From positions 186,001 to 250,000 of the forward strand of contig NZ_JAHPZO010000001.1 of the NCBI RefSeq assembly GCF_019042655.1: DNA of 64,000 nt. Reading direction: 5' to 3'. Position numbers and translations under genes: made by a program. The DNA is from Planococcus sp. CP5-4_YE. Its GTDB lineage: Bacteria > Bacillota > Bacilli > Bacillales_A > Planococcaceae. The notes below the pieces were generated by a model that saw only the letters and a program-made list of their open reading frames with translations, ran no database searches and was not told the origin of the DNA. Below are positions 18,173 to 25,924 of this stretch, one piece after another; within the stretch, counting starts at the first letter, position 1, and each line of letters begins with the position of its first letter.

Positions 18173-19075
18173 ATGAAATACAATACACTGGGAACCAACG
18201 GATTTGAGGTCAGCGAAATCGCACTCGGCTGCATGTCACTGCCGGAAGATCCGAAACAAGCAGGAGCCATTATCGATGAAGCGATGGATAATGGGGTCAC
18301 TTATTTTGACACAGCCGATTTTTACGACAAAGGAAAGAATGAGGAAATCGTTGGGGGCGCACTGGGCAAACGGCGCAAAGACATCATCCTTGCCAGCAAA
18401 GTGGGCAATGAATGGTCCGAGGAGTCGGATGAAGTAAAATGGAATCCGACGAAAGCTTATATCAAAGAACAAATCCATAACTCGCTGCGCCGTCTCCAAA
18501 CCGATTATCTGGATTTATACCAGCTACACGGAGGAATGATTACCGATAACTCGGAAGAAACGATTCAAGCGTTTGAGGAATTGAAAAAAGAGGGCTTGAT
18601 CCGCTCTTACGGAATTTCATCCATCCGCCCGAATGTCATCCGGCGCTATTTGAATAATAGTGAGATTGCTTCCATCATGATGCAGTACAGCCTGCTCGAT
18701 CGGCGCCCGGAAGAATTCCTCACAGAAATTGGTCAATCCGGCCGCTCTGTCGTGGCACGCGGCAGCCTAGCAAAAGGCTTGCTGACAGCTGAAGGACTCA
18801 CACGCGCCGAAAAGATGGGCGACTACTTGCAGTATGGAACGGGCCAGTTAAAGGCTACTTTGAAGAAGCTCTCCGCCACCCATGACAATATCCATGCACT
18901 CGCCTTGCATTCAGTGCTGTCAGACAGCACTGTAGCAGCGGCAGTCACCGGCGCGAGCAGCCCCAAACAATTGCGGGAAACGCTGCAGGCTTATCAACAA
19001 CCTGTCAGCCGGCAGCAGATTGAAGAGGCAAAAAAAGCGACTCGGCTGGATCGATATGAACAACATCGCGATTAA
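18173..19075 (+). CDS. Aldo/keto reductase (YqkF-like)
   Basis: 300 residues, (beta/alpha)8 NADPH-dependent oxidoreductase. Catalytic tetrad: D and Y in FDTADFYDKGKNEE, K in LASKVGNE, H in LYQLHGGM. Cofactor-binding C-terminal segment near AAVTGASSPKQL. The closest match in memory is YqkF, which also sits beside nudF; substrates are broad aldehydes and ketones. GAGGTGAGAAG precedes the ATG. A strong terminator follows. Confidence 0.9.
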   Translation: MKYNTLGTNGFEVSEIALGCMSLPEDPKQAGAIIDEAMDNGVTYFDTADFYDKGKNEEIVGGALGKRRKDIILASKVGNEWSEESDEVKWNPTKAYIKEQIHNSLRRLQTDYLDLYQLHGGMITDNSEETIQAFEELKKEGLIRSYGISSIRPNVIRRYLNNSEIASIMMQYSLLDRRPEEFLTEIGQSGRSVVARGSLAKGLLTAEGLTRAEKMGDYLQYGTGQLKATLKKLSATHDNIHALALHSVLSDSTVAAAVTGASSPKQLRETLQAYQQPVSRQQIEEAKKATRLDRYEQHRD

Positions 19076-19096
19076 CCTCTTGCTTTAAAATGAACG

Positions 19097-19125
19097 GCGT
19101 CCCGCCTGCTGCGGGACGCTTTTTT
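19097..19125 (+). terminator. Terminator downstream of the aldo/keto reductase
   Basis: Perfect stem GCGTCCCGC/GCGGGACGC with a 5-nt loop followed by six T residues. Confidence 0.93.
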
Positions 19126-19423
19126 ACCCTTGCATCGTTTGTTAAAAAATCATTTCATATCCATTAAGGACGTTTGTACCTTTTTTCATAAGAAAGGCTT
19201 ATACAGACAAAAAGTATAGTTTGGCTGTTTTCGGTTGGCTCCTTCTGTATAGCGGGTGTGATTGTTTTTGAGCCGTACTTTTTAAGAAACACTGATTTTA
19301 TACCCAGAGGTTTTTATTTATCGAAAAGGACTTTTGGAGGTTTGAAAGAATACTTAGAAGTGAATATACTATTTACGACTGAAATTTTCGAACCTTACTT
19401 TCAAGAAATCGGGGGCGTGCAAA
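19126..19423. other. A+T-rich gap with a repeated FEPYF-like segment
   Basis: 298 bp between a terminator and the 139-codon orphan gene. An open frame from a GTG at 19258 to 19512 crosses it but overlaps the orphan gene in another frame and has no good ribosome site. Within that frame two segments, near 19268-19285 and 19387-19404, read FEPYF with different codons (TTT GAG CCG TAC TTT and TTC GAA CCT TAC TTT). This may be a decayed coding repeat or chance. No recognisable regulatory element or RNA. Confidence 0.4.
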
Positions 19424-19843
19424 ATGATGAATTTTTATTTGACCCAATCCAAAAAGTCTTATCAGTCAGCAGACGGAGATGCCATTTCGATGCATTCATA
19501 CCTCGTTGTTGAATCTGTGACAAGATCCCTTGGACAGGAGTTTAAAAATCATAAGCTTGCTTGGGAAGCGGAAGACCGCTGGCTGCTTGCAGACGCCCCG
19601 GAGAAAATTATCCATATGCCAAATGGCTATCAGCGTTTTGAACTTTCTGAGCCGGTTTTCGCCTCATTGCGCTTGCTTGCCGAAACCCAGCCAAAAGAGC
19701 TTCATACTTTGACGCCTTTTTCCAGAAAACGCACTTCCGAAACATTCATCGAACAGCAGCAAGCGGAGGCGCGGAGAGACTTTCACCTTAACGACGTAGC
19801 CAAGAGCTTAAAGCAGATGTTTAAGGACATCATGACAGTCTAA
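19424..19843 (+). CDS. Orphan hypothetical protein, 139 residues
   Basis: I do not recognise this protein. It starts ATGATG after GGGGG with about 8 nt spacing (the second ATG is equally possible). The product is soluble by eye, without signal peptide or clear membrane span, with a mixed central part (WEAEDRWLLADAPEKII) and a charged, probably helical C-terminal third (TFIEQQQAEARRDFHLNDVAKSLKQMF). No catalytic motif is visible. It stands alone between two terminators, so it should be a single-gene transcript. Third-position composition looks like coding DNA. A role cannot be proposed. Confidence 0.6.
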   Translation: MMNFYLTQSKKSYQSADGDAISMHSYLVVESVTRSLGQEFKNHKLAWEAEDRWLLADAPEKIIHMPNGYQRFELSEPVFASLRLLAETQPKELHTLTPFSRKRTSETFIEQQQAEARRDFHLNDVAKSLKQMFKDIMTV

Positions 19844-19856
19844 AACCTCTGCATAT

Positions 19857-19897
19857 AAAAAAAGACGGAGAACATAATCTGTTCTCCGTCTTTTTGT
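19857..19897. terminator. Bidirectional terminator between orphan gene and floT
   Basis: A 16-bp stem (AAAAAGACGGAGAACA and complement, 5-nt loop) with A and T tails on both sides serves the two convergent genes. Confidence 0.93.
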
Positions 19898-19909
19898 GTT
19901 TGCTTCGCT

Positions 19910-21397
19910 TTAAATTTGTTCTGGATCTTCTTTTGCAGCTTCATCTACAGGCTGATCATTCACTGGTTGGTCGACCGGTTGGCTAACCGGTTGTATAGCC
20001 TGAGTATTTCTGGATGTGTATGTCTTCAGCATGTCAGCAATGTCAATGCCCGTCATTTCTTTCAACGGCTCTTGCATGTCCACCATTGTGCGCGTCACGC
20101 TTCTGCCGAATGACGGAACGCCTTGGCCGTTTCCGGAATCGATGATTTTTACGGAATCGATATTGTTCAGCGGCTGTGCCACTTTTTCAGCGAATACCGG
20201 CAGCATATCGATCAGCTTCTCCGCAATGATAACATCGCCATGTTCTTCCATAGCTTCAGCAAGCAATTTACGGGACTCCGCTTCCGCTTTACCGCGTTCA
20301 CGGATGACTTCCGCTTCGGCAGCCCCTTCATCGCGCTTGATCTTCGCTTTCGCTTCCCCGTCAATGACAGAACGTCTCGCTTCCGCTTCTGCCGTACGCG
20401 TCGTTTCGTAATAGCTGGCATCCGCTTTTGTTTTGCGGACTTTGCTTTCTTCTTCTTCGAGACGGACCGCACGTTCACGCTCCATGAATTGCATATTCAA
20501 TTCTTCTTCTTGGATTTCCATCGCGAGTTTCGCTTTCTCCAGTTCATACGACTGCTCGGACTTGGCGCGGGCACGTTCAGTTTCTTCCTTGAATGCCGCA
20601 TCTTTCAAGTCTTTTGATTTACGGGATTCAGCAATGGAAATTTGGCGCTTGTACTCTTCTTCTTTCGCTTCCTGGTCGGTCTGGGCACGGTGAATGCGTG
20701 TTTCCCGTTCCGTGTTCGCTTCCGCAATTTCCGCTTGCTTGCGGACTTCAGCGATGCGCGGGCGACCCAGGTTCTCAAGATAGCCGTTGTCTTCATCAGC
20801 ATCACGAAGATCGGTCAACCCGAGTGATGTAATTTTAAAGCCCATTAAATCAAGTTGTTTTTGTGCGATTTCCTGGACATCCGTATTGAATTTTTCCCGG
20901 TCGCTATTGATGTCTTCAACAGTCATCTTCGACAAGATGGCACGCAAATTACTGCCAAGGACTTCGATGATCTCAACTTCAATTTCCTCTTGCTTTTTCC
21001 CAAGGAATTGCTCGGCGTAATTAGCAATGCCGTTCAAGGTATCTGCAACTTTGACCATCGCGACAGCATCCGCTACGATTGGGACACCCGCATTCGTGTA
21101 AACGCGCGGCGTCGATAACTTCAACTGAAATGACGTTAGATTGACTGGCGTTGAAGTTTGGAAGCGCCGCAGCAAATAACCGCCGCCGCGGATGATCTTC
21201 ATGGAGCGCCCTTCATCGTCCGTAAAGATGTTCGTGTCTTTTTTCGGATCCCCAAGTTTCGGCCCTGTAATGATCAAGGCTTCGTTCGATTTGGCGGTAC
21301 GGTAGCGGATTTTCATCCAAAAGAAATAGCCGGCGCCGGCTATTGCCGCCAAAATGAGAACCACAATTAAAATTGAAATAATTCCGATTGACTCCAT
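19910..21397 (-). CDS. floT: Flotillin-like scaffold protein
   Basis: 495 residues. An N-terminal membrane segment (IISILIVVLILAAIAGAGYFFW, about residues 5-26) is followed by an SPFH/band-7 domain (GRSMKIIRGGGYLLRRFQ to about residue 215) and a very long charged coiled coil rich in EA/AE repeats (to about 400), ending in a Q/P/V-rich tail. Flotillins organise fluid membrane microdomains and scaffold signalling and transport proteins. In B. subtilis floT follows the NfeD-type gene yuaF; no NfeD gene is adjacent here, but a 56-residue membrane protein is directly upstream on the same strand. AAGGATGG precedes the start. Confidence 0.95.
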   Translation of the reverse strand: MESIGIISILIVVLILAAIAGAGYFFWMKIRYRTAKSNEALIITGPKLGDPKKDTNIFTDDEGRSMKIIRGGGYLLRRFQTSTPVNLTSFQLKLSTPRVYTNAGVPIVADAVAMVKVADTLNGIANYAEQFLGKKQEEIEVEIIEVLGSNLRAILSKMTVEDINSDREKFNTDVQEIAQKQLDLMGFKITSLGLTDLRDADEDNGYLENLGRPRIAEVRKQAEIAEANTERETRIHRAQTDQEAKEEEYKRQISIAESRKSKDLKDAAFKEETERARAKSEQSYELEKAKLAMEIQEEELNMQFMERERAVRLEEEESKVRKTKADASYYETTRTAEAEARRSVIDGEAKAKIKRDEGAAEAEVIRERGKAEAESRKLLAEAMEEHGDVIIAEKLIDMLPVFAEKVAQPLNNIDSVKIIDSGNGQGVPSFGRSVTRTMVDMQEPLKEMTGIDIADMLKTYTSRNTQAIQPVSQPVDQPVNDQPVDEAAKEDPEQI

Positions 21398-21506
21398 CTT
21401 ATCCCATCCTTTTCAATAAGCTGATTTTCTCCTACCTTATTCTATACGATTGAGCCAGTAAGATGTTTCAAAAAAAGGAAAAGAATAGCCATTCTTTTTT
21501 TACAAA

Positions 21507-21677
21507 TTAATCCGCCATCACTTTGATCAACGAAAAAGCGACAGATAATATCGTTAATACAAACACAAAATAACCGAAATGGATCCATGGTTTCGTATAC
21601 GGCTGAATCAGCCTGGGTTCTCTTTGTTCTTGGTCTTCCTCCACACTTGGGCTTGGCGGAATCTCTTCATCCCTCAT
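21507..21677 (-). CDS. 56-residue single-span membrane protein upstream of floT
   Basis: Start at 21677 chosen because AGGAGG lies 8 nt upstream; a longer reading from 21737 adds a basic stretch without a good site. The N-terminal half is acidic and proline-rich (DEEIPPSPSVEEDQEQREP) and the C-terminal half is one membrane span (HFGYFVFVLTILSVAFSLI). The gene precedes floT by 109 bp on the same strand; only a weak hairpin (AAAGAAT/ATTCTTT, 21480-21497) lies between. No family recognised. A flotillin partner is a guess from position. Confidence 0.6.
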   Translation of the reverse strand: MRDEEIPPSPSVEEDQEQREPRLIQPYTKPWIHFGYFVFVLTILSVAFSLIKVMAD

Positions 21678-21918
21678 CTTCTTATCCTCCTGCAATCGAG
21701 TTTTTCCCTTATTTAATTTCCAAAGTTTCGTTGACAATCTAGATAGTTAAGTGCACTCCTTTCATTATATCAATTGTCGGTAATTGGAATATAAAAATAT
21801 TTTGGAAATCATTAACTAATTCAAAATTATGAAGCCTGGGAACTGATTATTTGATAAGATAGAAAAAATGCTGCATGTCAAAAGATGGTTATTCTCTTAG
21901 AAATGGGGTGGGCTGTCC

Positions 21919-22062
21919 ATGAAACTTATCGATGATTTGGCAGGTGCGATTTACGATGTTTTGAGTTGGGTTTTATGGGGATTTTCTTATTTTGCCGCTG
22001 GGGTGATTATTGTAGGCGCCCCGTTGTATTTAATCAGTTTTCTGTTCGAATGGTTAAGTTGA
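21919..22062 (+). CDS. 47-residue hydrophobic membrane protein
   Basis: Small open frame with GGGGTGGG about 8 nt before the ATG. The product starts with a short amphipathic piece (MKLIDDLAGAIYDVLSW) and continues as one long hydrophobic span (FSYFAAGVIIVGAPLYLISF), ending FEWLS. It is followed at once by a dyad terminator. The flanking genes are on the other strand, so it would be monocistronic. It could be a small stress or toxin-type peptide, but there is no antisense RNA evidence and no family is recognised. Confidence 0.5.
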   Translation: MKLIDDLAGAIYDVLSWVLWGFSYFAAGVIIVGAPLYLISFLFEWLS

Positions 22063-22067
22063 ACGAA

Positions 22068-22101
22068 GAACCCCTTGTCACCAACTGTGACAGGGGGTTC
22101 T
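22068..22101. terminator. Hairpin between the 47-codon ORF and yqkE
   Basis: Stem AGAACCCCTTGTCA / TGACAGGGGGTTCT with one mismatch and a short loop, adjacent to the stop codons of convergent small genes. T-tails are weak, so efficiency is uncertain. Confidence 0.6.
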
Positions 22102-22104
22102 CGG

Positions 22105-22314
22105 TTAATATTTAGTTCCTGAATCTCCGTGGCGTTCAAGCAATTCTTCAAACGATAGGTTCTTTTCGCGCTCTTTGCGTTCAAACTGGCGCTGCGCTTC
22201 TTTTTCTTCCTCGAGCTTCTGCTGGTCTTTCACTAACTCTTTTTTCGCGGCTTTCAGCTTCAACAGCTGGTCTTCCGAAAAAAGACCGTTATCATTGTGT
22301 TTTTCTTTCGCCAT
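22105..22314 (-). CDS. yqkE: DUF3886 family small protein (YqkE-like)
   Basis: 69 residues, almost entirely charged helix (LLKLKAAKKELVKDQQKLEEEKEAQRQFERKERE) with the family ending KNLSFEELLE. Its pattern matches B. subtilis YqkE, which lies in the same yqkD-yqkE-yqkF-nudF neighbourhood. Function unknown. It follows the thiolase gene by 12 nt and is probably co-transcribed. Confidence 0.82.
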   Translation of the reverse strand: MAKEKHNDNGLFSEDQLLKLKAAKKELVKDQQKLEEEKEAQRQFERKEREKNLSFEELLERHGDSGTKY

Positions 22315-22326
22315 CTTATTCTCTCC

Positions 22327-23511
22327 TTATGGACGTTTTACAATCGTTGCAACGCCTTGTCCGCCGCCGATGCAAAGTGTCGCAAGGCCCGTCTTGGCGT
22401 CGCGCTTTTTCATCTCGTGGAGAAGTGTCACGAAAATACGGGTACCGCTCGCGCCGATCGGATGGCCGATCGCAATGGCTCCTCCATTGACATTGAGTTT
22501 TTCGTGATCAAATTGCAATTCACGGTCGACCGCGATCGATTGTGCCGCAAACGCTTCGTTCGCTTCAATCAAATCAATGTCTCCCAGTGTCATTCCCGCT
22601 TTTTTCAAAGCATTTTTCACCGCTTGTACTGGACCGATGCCCATGACTGCTGGGTCGACTCCCGCATTGCCGTTTGCAGAAATGACTGCAAGCGGTGTGA
22701 TGCCAAGCTCGTCGGCTTTTTCTTTAGTCATGACGACGACTGCTGCCGCACCGTCATTGATACCTGATGCGTTGCCGGCTGTGACTGAGCCATCTTTCTT
22801 GAACGCTGGACGCAATTTCGCAAGTTTTTCTTCAGTTGAAGAAGCCTTTACGTATTCGTCTGTCTTAAAGACGACCGGCTCTCCTTTACGCTGCGGGATT
22901 TCTACCGCTACGATCTCCTCATCGAAACGTCCGCCTTCGATGGCCGCTGAAGCCCGGGCCTGCGAACGTGCTGCAAAGCGGTCCTGATCTTCTCGTGAAA
23001 TTTCATACCGGTCACAAAGGTTCTCAGCTGTTACACCCATATGGTAATTATTAAAAGCACACGTCAAGCCGTCGTGAACCATGCTATCGACCACTTTCTG
23101 GTCCCCCATGCGGTAGCCGTCTCTTGCACCTTCTAAAAGATACGGGGCACGGCTCATATTTTCCATGCCGCCTGCTACGATGATATCAGCATCACCCGCA
23201 AAAATTGCCTGATAAGCCAAGTGGATCGATTTCAAACCAGATCCGCATACTTTATTGATGGTCATCGACGGCACCGTCTCAGGAAGACCTGCTTTGATGG
23301 AAGCCTGGCGCGCCGGGTTTTGCCCGAGCCCTGATTGTAAGACATTGCCCATGATGACTTCCGATACTTGATCGCCCGCCACCCCTGCGCGCGATAAGGC
23401 TTCTTTGATAACGATGGCTCCAAGATCTGTTGCCGGCACATCTTTCAGCGCCCCCTGGAACGATCCAACTGCCGTTCTGACAGCGCTTGCAATTACGATT
23501 TCTTGTGACAT
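22327..23511 (-). CDS. Acetyl-CoA C-acetyltransferase (thiolase)
   Basis: 394 residues, full thiolase. The acylated cysteine is near residue 88 ([10 protein letters not shown]). The second active-site histidine is in [14 protein letters not shown] and the C-terminal cysteine in LCIGGGQG. It joins or cleaves acetoacetyl-CoA. It is divergent from an HMG-CoA lyase gene, whose product acetoacetate feeds the same pool, so the pair likely serves leucine or ketone-body-type breakdown. GGGGGAAA precedes the start. Degradative or biosynthetic direction cannot be decided by sequence. Confidence 0.95.
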   Translation of the reverse strand: MSQEIVIASAVRTAVGSFQGALKDVPATDLGAIVIKEALSRAGVAGDQVSEVIMGNVLQSGLGQNPARQASIKAGLPETVPSMTINKVCGSGLKSIHLAYQAIFAGDADIIVAGGMENMSRAPYLLEGARDGYRMGDQKVVDSMVHDGLTCAFNNYHMGVTAENLCDRYEISREDQDRFAARSQARASAAIEGGRFDEEIVAVEIPQRKGEPVVFKTDEYVKASSTEEKLAKLRPAFKKDGSVTAGNASGINDGAAAVVVMTKEKADELGITPLAVISANGNAGVDPAVMGIGPVQAVKNALKKAGMTLGDIDLIEANEAFAAQSIAVDRELQFDHEKLNVNGGAIAIGHPIGASGTRIFVTLLHEMKKRDAKTGLATLCIGGGQGVATIVKRP

Positions 23512-23585
23512 TTCTATTTTCCCCCTTGTCTGCTTCTTGCTCTTTTATCCCCCCTATCGCTACAATAAAGCTAAGGGGGGATAGT

Positions 23586-24485
23586 ATGTTTAGTTTACCA
23601 AAAACAGCTACGATTATCGAGGTTGGGCCGCGTGATGGCCTGCAAAATGAAGCTAGGACTGTCAATACCGAGGACAAACTGGATTTTATCAAGGCCTTGC
23701 AGGAAGCAGGATTACAGGAAATGGAGCTAACCTCATTCGTGTCACCGAAATGGGTGCCGCAAATGGCCGATGCACGGGATATCGTTGCCGGCGCAAAAAA
23801 GACCGGCCGCCAGTTGGTGCTGACGCCAAATGAGCGCGGCATCGCGTCGGCCTTGGAAGCCGGTGCCGATGCAATCGCCGTCTTTGTCGGGGTTTCCAAT
23901 TCATTCAATGAAAAAAATATTAATAAGACGACAGCTGAGTCCATGGAAACATTAAAACCATTGATCGAAAAGGCAAAACAGGGCGGCACCTTCGTCCGCG
24001 CCTGCATTTCAACAGCGTTTTACTGCCCATTTGAAGGAGCAGTAGATCCACAACGAACGATCGATTTATGCCAGCAATTTGTCGATTGGGGAGTCGATGA
24101 ATTGAGCGTCGCCGATACGATCGGCCTGGCGAACCCGCAAGAAAGCCATGAGTTGTTCAGCCGTTTGAAAGAACAATTTCCAGATGTTTTGATCGCTGCG
24201 CATTTCCATGACACGAGACGCATGGCGCTCGCCAATGCCTATGCAGCACTTGTTGCTGGAGTCGACCGGTTCGATTCTTCCGCTGGCGGGCTCGGCGGCT
24301 GCCCATTTGCGCCAGGGGCTACTGGCAATGTCGCGACCGAAGACTTAGTCCATATGTTCCATCGTATGGGCGTCGATACCGGGGTCGACCTCGAGAAACT
24401 TTACGAAGCAATTTCGCTCATAGAACCTCATGTATCGAATCCGTTGCAAACAGGCATGTATACATTATACAAAAACAGAAAATGA
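23586..24485 (+). CDS. Hydroxymethylglutaryl-CoA lyase
   Basis: About 299 residues. TIM-barrel HMGL-like enzyme: metal and substrate motif EVGPRDGLQNE near residue 10, HFHDTRRMALAN (metal histidines), and the catalytic cysteine loop GLGGCPFAPGATGN. It cleaves HMG-CoA to acetyl-CoA and acetoacetate, the last step of leucine breakdown. ATG at 23586 has AAGGGGGG upstream; an earlier reading from 23487 overlaps the divergent thiolase gene. Followed after 12 nt by the YqkD-like hydrolase. Confidence 0.94.
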   Translation: MFSLPKTATIIEVGPRDGLQNEARTVNTEDKLDFIKALQEAGLQEMELTSFVSPKWVPQMADARDIVAGAKKTGRQLVLTPNERGIASALEAGADAIAVFVGVSNSFNEKNINKTTAESMETLKPLIEKAKQGGTFVRACISTAFYCPFEGAVDPQRTIDLCQQFVDWGVDELSVADTIGLANPQESHELFSRLKEQFPDVLIAAHFHDTRRMALANAYAALVAGVDRFDSSAGGLGGCPFAPGATGNVATEDLVHMFHRMGVDTGVDLEKLYEAISLIEPHVSNPLQTGMYTLYKNRK

Positions 24486-24497
24486 GGTGTGTGCGCC

Positions 24498-25457
24498 GTG
24501 AAAAAGCGATTATTGATGACAACAGCCATCGTCTCGAGCACATTGACTGCATCTTTTGCCGCATTGGGTTTTGCCACAAGCAACCGTCTCATGTATGTAA
24601 AGAATAAAGACGCATCCTTGATTTTGGAAAGGGAAACGAACGCCAAACGCTACGATGAAACTTGGTATGCCAACGTCAAGAAAAGCGAACAATGGATTGA
24701 ATCCGCCAATGGCTATCCGATCAAAGCGATTTTCCTGGAGCCACACACCACAAACCGTTACGTCATCATTTGCCATGGCGTTACCGAAAGCAAAATGAAT
24801 TCGTTTAAATATGCGCGCATGTTCGAACGCCTCGGGTTCAACTCTGTCGTCTATGACCACCGCCGGCACGGCGAATCCGGTGGCAAGACAACGAGCTTCG
24901 GCCATTACGAGAAGCTGGATTTGCAGGCAGTCGTGAAAGCCTTGAAACTCCATGTCGGCCCATCTCTGTTCTTCGGAATTCACGGGGAATCGATGGGCGC
25001 CGCGACGACGCTATTATATGCTGGAATGGAAGACTCAGCGGATTTCTATATCTCCGACTGTGCTTATTCCGATATCAGCGAACAAATTTTGCACGTCATG
25101 CGCACGACGACGCCGATGCGCACTTCTTTGGCGCTTCGCCTTGCCAATGTATTTCTGAAACTGCGCGACGGCTATTCCATCACGACCGTATCGCCTAGGG
25201 AAGTCGTCAAAAAGATTGCAAAGCCTGTGCTGTTCATCCACAGCCTGCCAGATGAATTCGTCTTGCCGAAAATGACGAAGGAATTATTCGAATTGAAACA
25301 AGGCCCCAAAGAGCTGAAATTATTCGAACAGGGTGAACATGCCCAATCATTCAATAAAAATCCCGACGAATATGAAGGAATGGTTGCAGAGTTCTTGACG
25401 GCCCACGACCTGTCGATACCTAAACCTGCTGTGGGCGTTTCACAGATTTCCAGCTGA
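24498..25457 (+). CDS. Membrane-anchored alpha/beta hydrolase (YqkD-like)
   Basis: About 319 residues. An N-terminal signal anchor (MTTAIVSSTLTASFAALGF) precedes an alpha/beta-hydrolase fold: oxyanion region ICHGVTESK, nucleophile elbow HGESMGAA, acid in HSLPDEFV and histidine in EQGEHAQS. YqkD of B. subtilis has the same layout and neighbourhood. Substrate unknown; serine-peptidase or esterase activity is expected. GTG at 24498 is favoured by GAGGTG 8 nt upstream; an upstream GTG at 24489 lies in the ribosome site itself. Co-transcribed with the HMG-CoA lyase gene. Confidence 0.85.
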   Translation: MKKRLLMTTAIVSSTLTASFAALGFATSNRLMYVKNKDASLILERETNAKRYDETWYANVKKSEQWIESANGYPIKAIFLEPHTTNRYVIICHGVTESKMNSFKYARMFERLGFNSVVYDHRRHGESGGKTTSFGHYEKLDLQAVVKALKLHVGPSLFFGIHGESMGAATTLLYAGMEDSADFYISDCAYSDISEQILHVMRTTTPMRTSLALRLANVFLKLRDGYSITTVSPREVVKKIAKPVLFIHSLPDEFVLPKMTKELFELKQGPKELKLFEQGEHAQSFNKNPDEYEGMVAEFLTAHDLSIPKPAVGVSQISS

Positions 25458-25465
25458 CTTAAAGA

Positions 25466-25508
25466 CAAAAAAGAACCACCGTTCAGAAGCGAACGGTGGT
25501 TCTTTTTG
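25466..25508. terminator. Bidirectional terminator between yqkD-like gene and yneF
   Basis: A 17-bp stem (AAAAAAGAACCACCGTTC and complement) with a short loop and T-run. Confidence 0.93.
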
Positions 25509-25544
25509 TATTCATCACCTATGGGCGAATAATTGCATAAGCGT

Positions 25545-25778
25545 TTATTTTTTGCCCGGTTTTGTCGAGGCTTTGTTCATTTGAGCCATCATTTGGTTGA
25601 TTTTCTTTTGAGATGGTTTTTGACCCATTTGCATCATCATAATCCGCAGCATCTCTTCGTTGATCGGTGGGTTGTCCTGCAAATATTTCATCATGTATCG
25701 GCGAGCGATAAAGAATCCAAGTGCAACACCTGCGAGTAAAGCCACAATAACGATAACAATCCAGATCCATGTATCCAT
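25545..25778 (-). CDS. yneF: YneF family (UPF0154) membrane protein
   Basis: 77 residues. An N-terminal membrane span ([25 protein letters not shown]) is followed by the conserved cytoplasmic part ([33 protein letters not shown]). Widely conserved in Bacilli and staphylococci, function unknown. In B. subtilis it follows tkt; here the PstS-like gene lies between. ATG at 25778 has GGAGGT upstream. Confidence 0.92.
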   Translation of the reverse strand: MDTWIWIVIVIVALLAGVALGFFIARRYMMKYLQDNPPINEEMLRIMMMQMGQKPSQKKINQMMAQMNKASTKPGKK

Positions 25779-25924
25779 ACAAATTACCTCCTTCGTGTTG
25801 CCAATTAAATCATGCACCAAAAAGGATTATACTATAAATTTCAGGACGTGACTATATGAACGGCATTAAAATTGCGGAGAAACAAAGACTGCCTCCCATC
25901 ACACCCTGAGCAGCGACGGTACGC

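Noticed and set aside
19258-19512. 84-codon open frame with two FEPYF segments
   Set aside because: It begins with GTG without a good ribosome site and overlaps the better-supported 139-codon gene in another frame; kept only as a note.
25857-25910. 17-codon open frame between yneF and the PstS-like gene
   Set aside because: No ribosome site, very short, and no recognisable peptide features.
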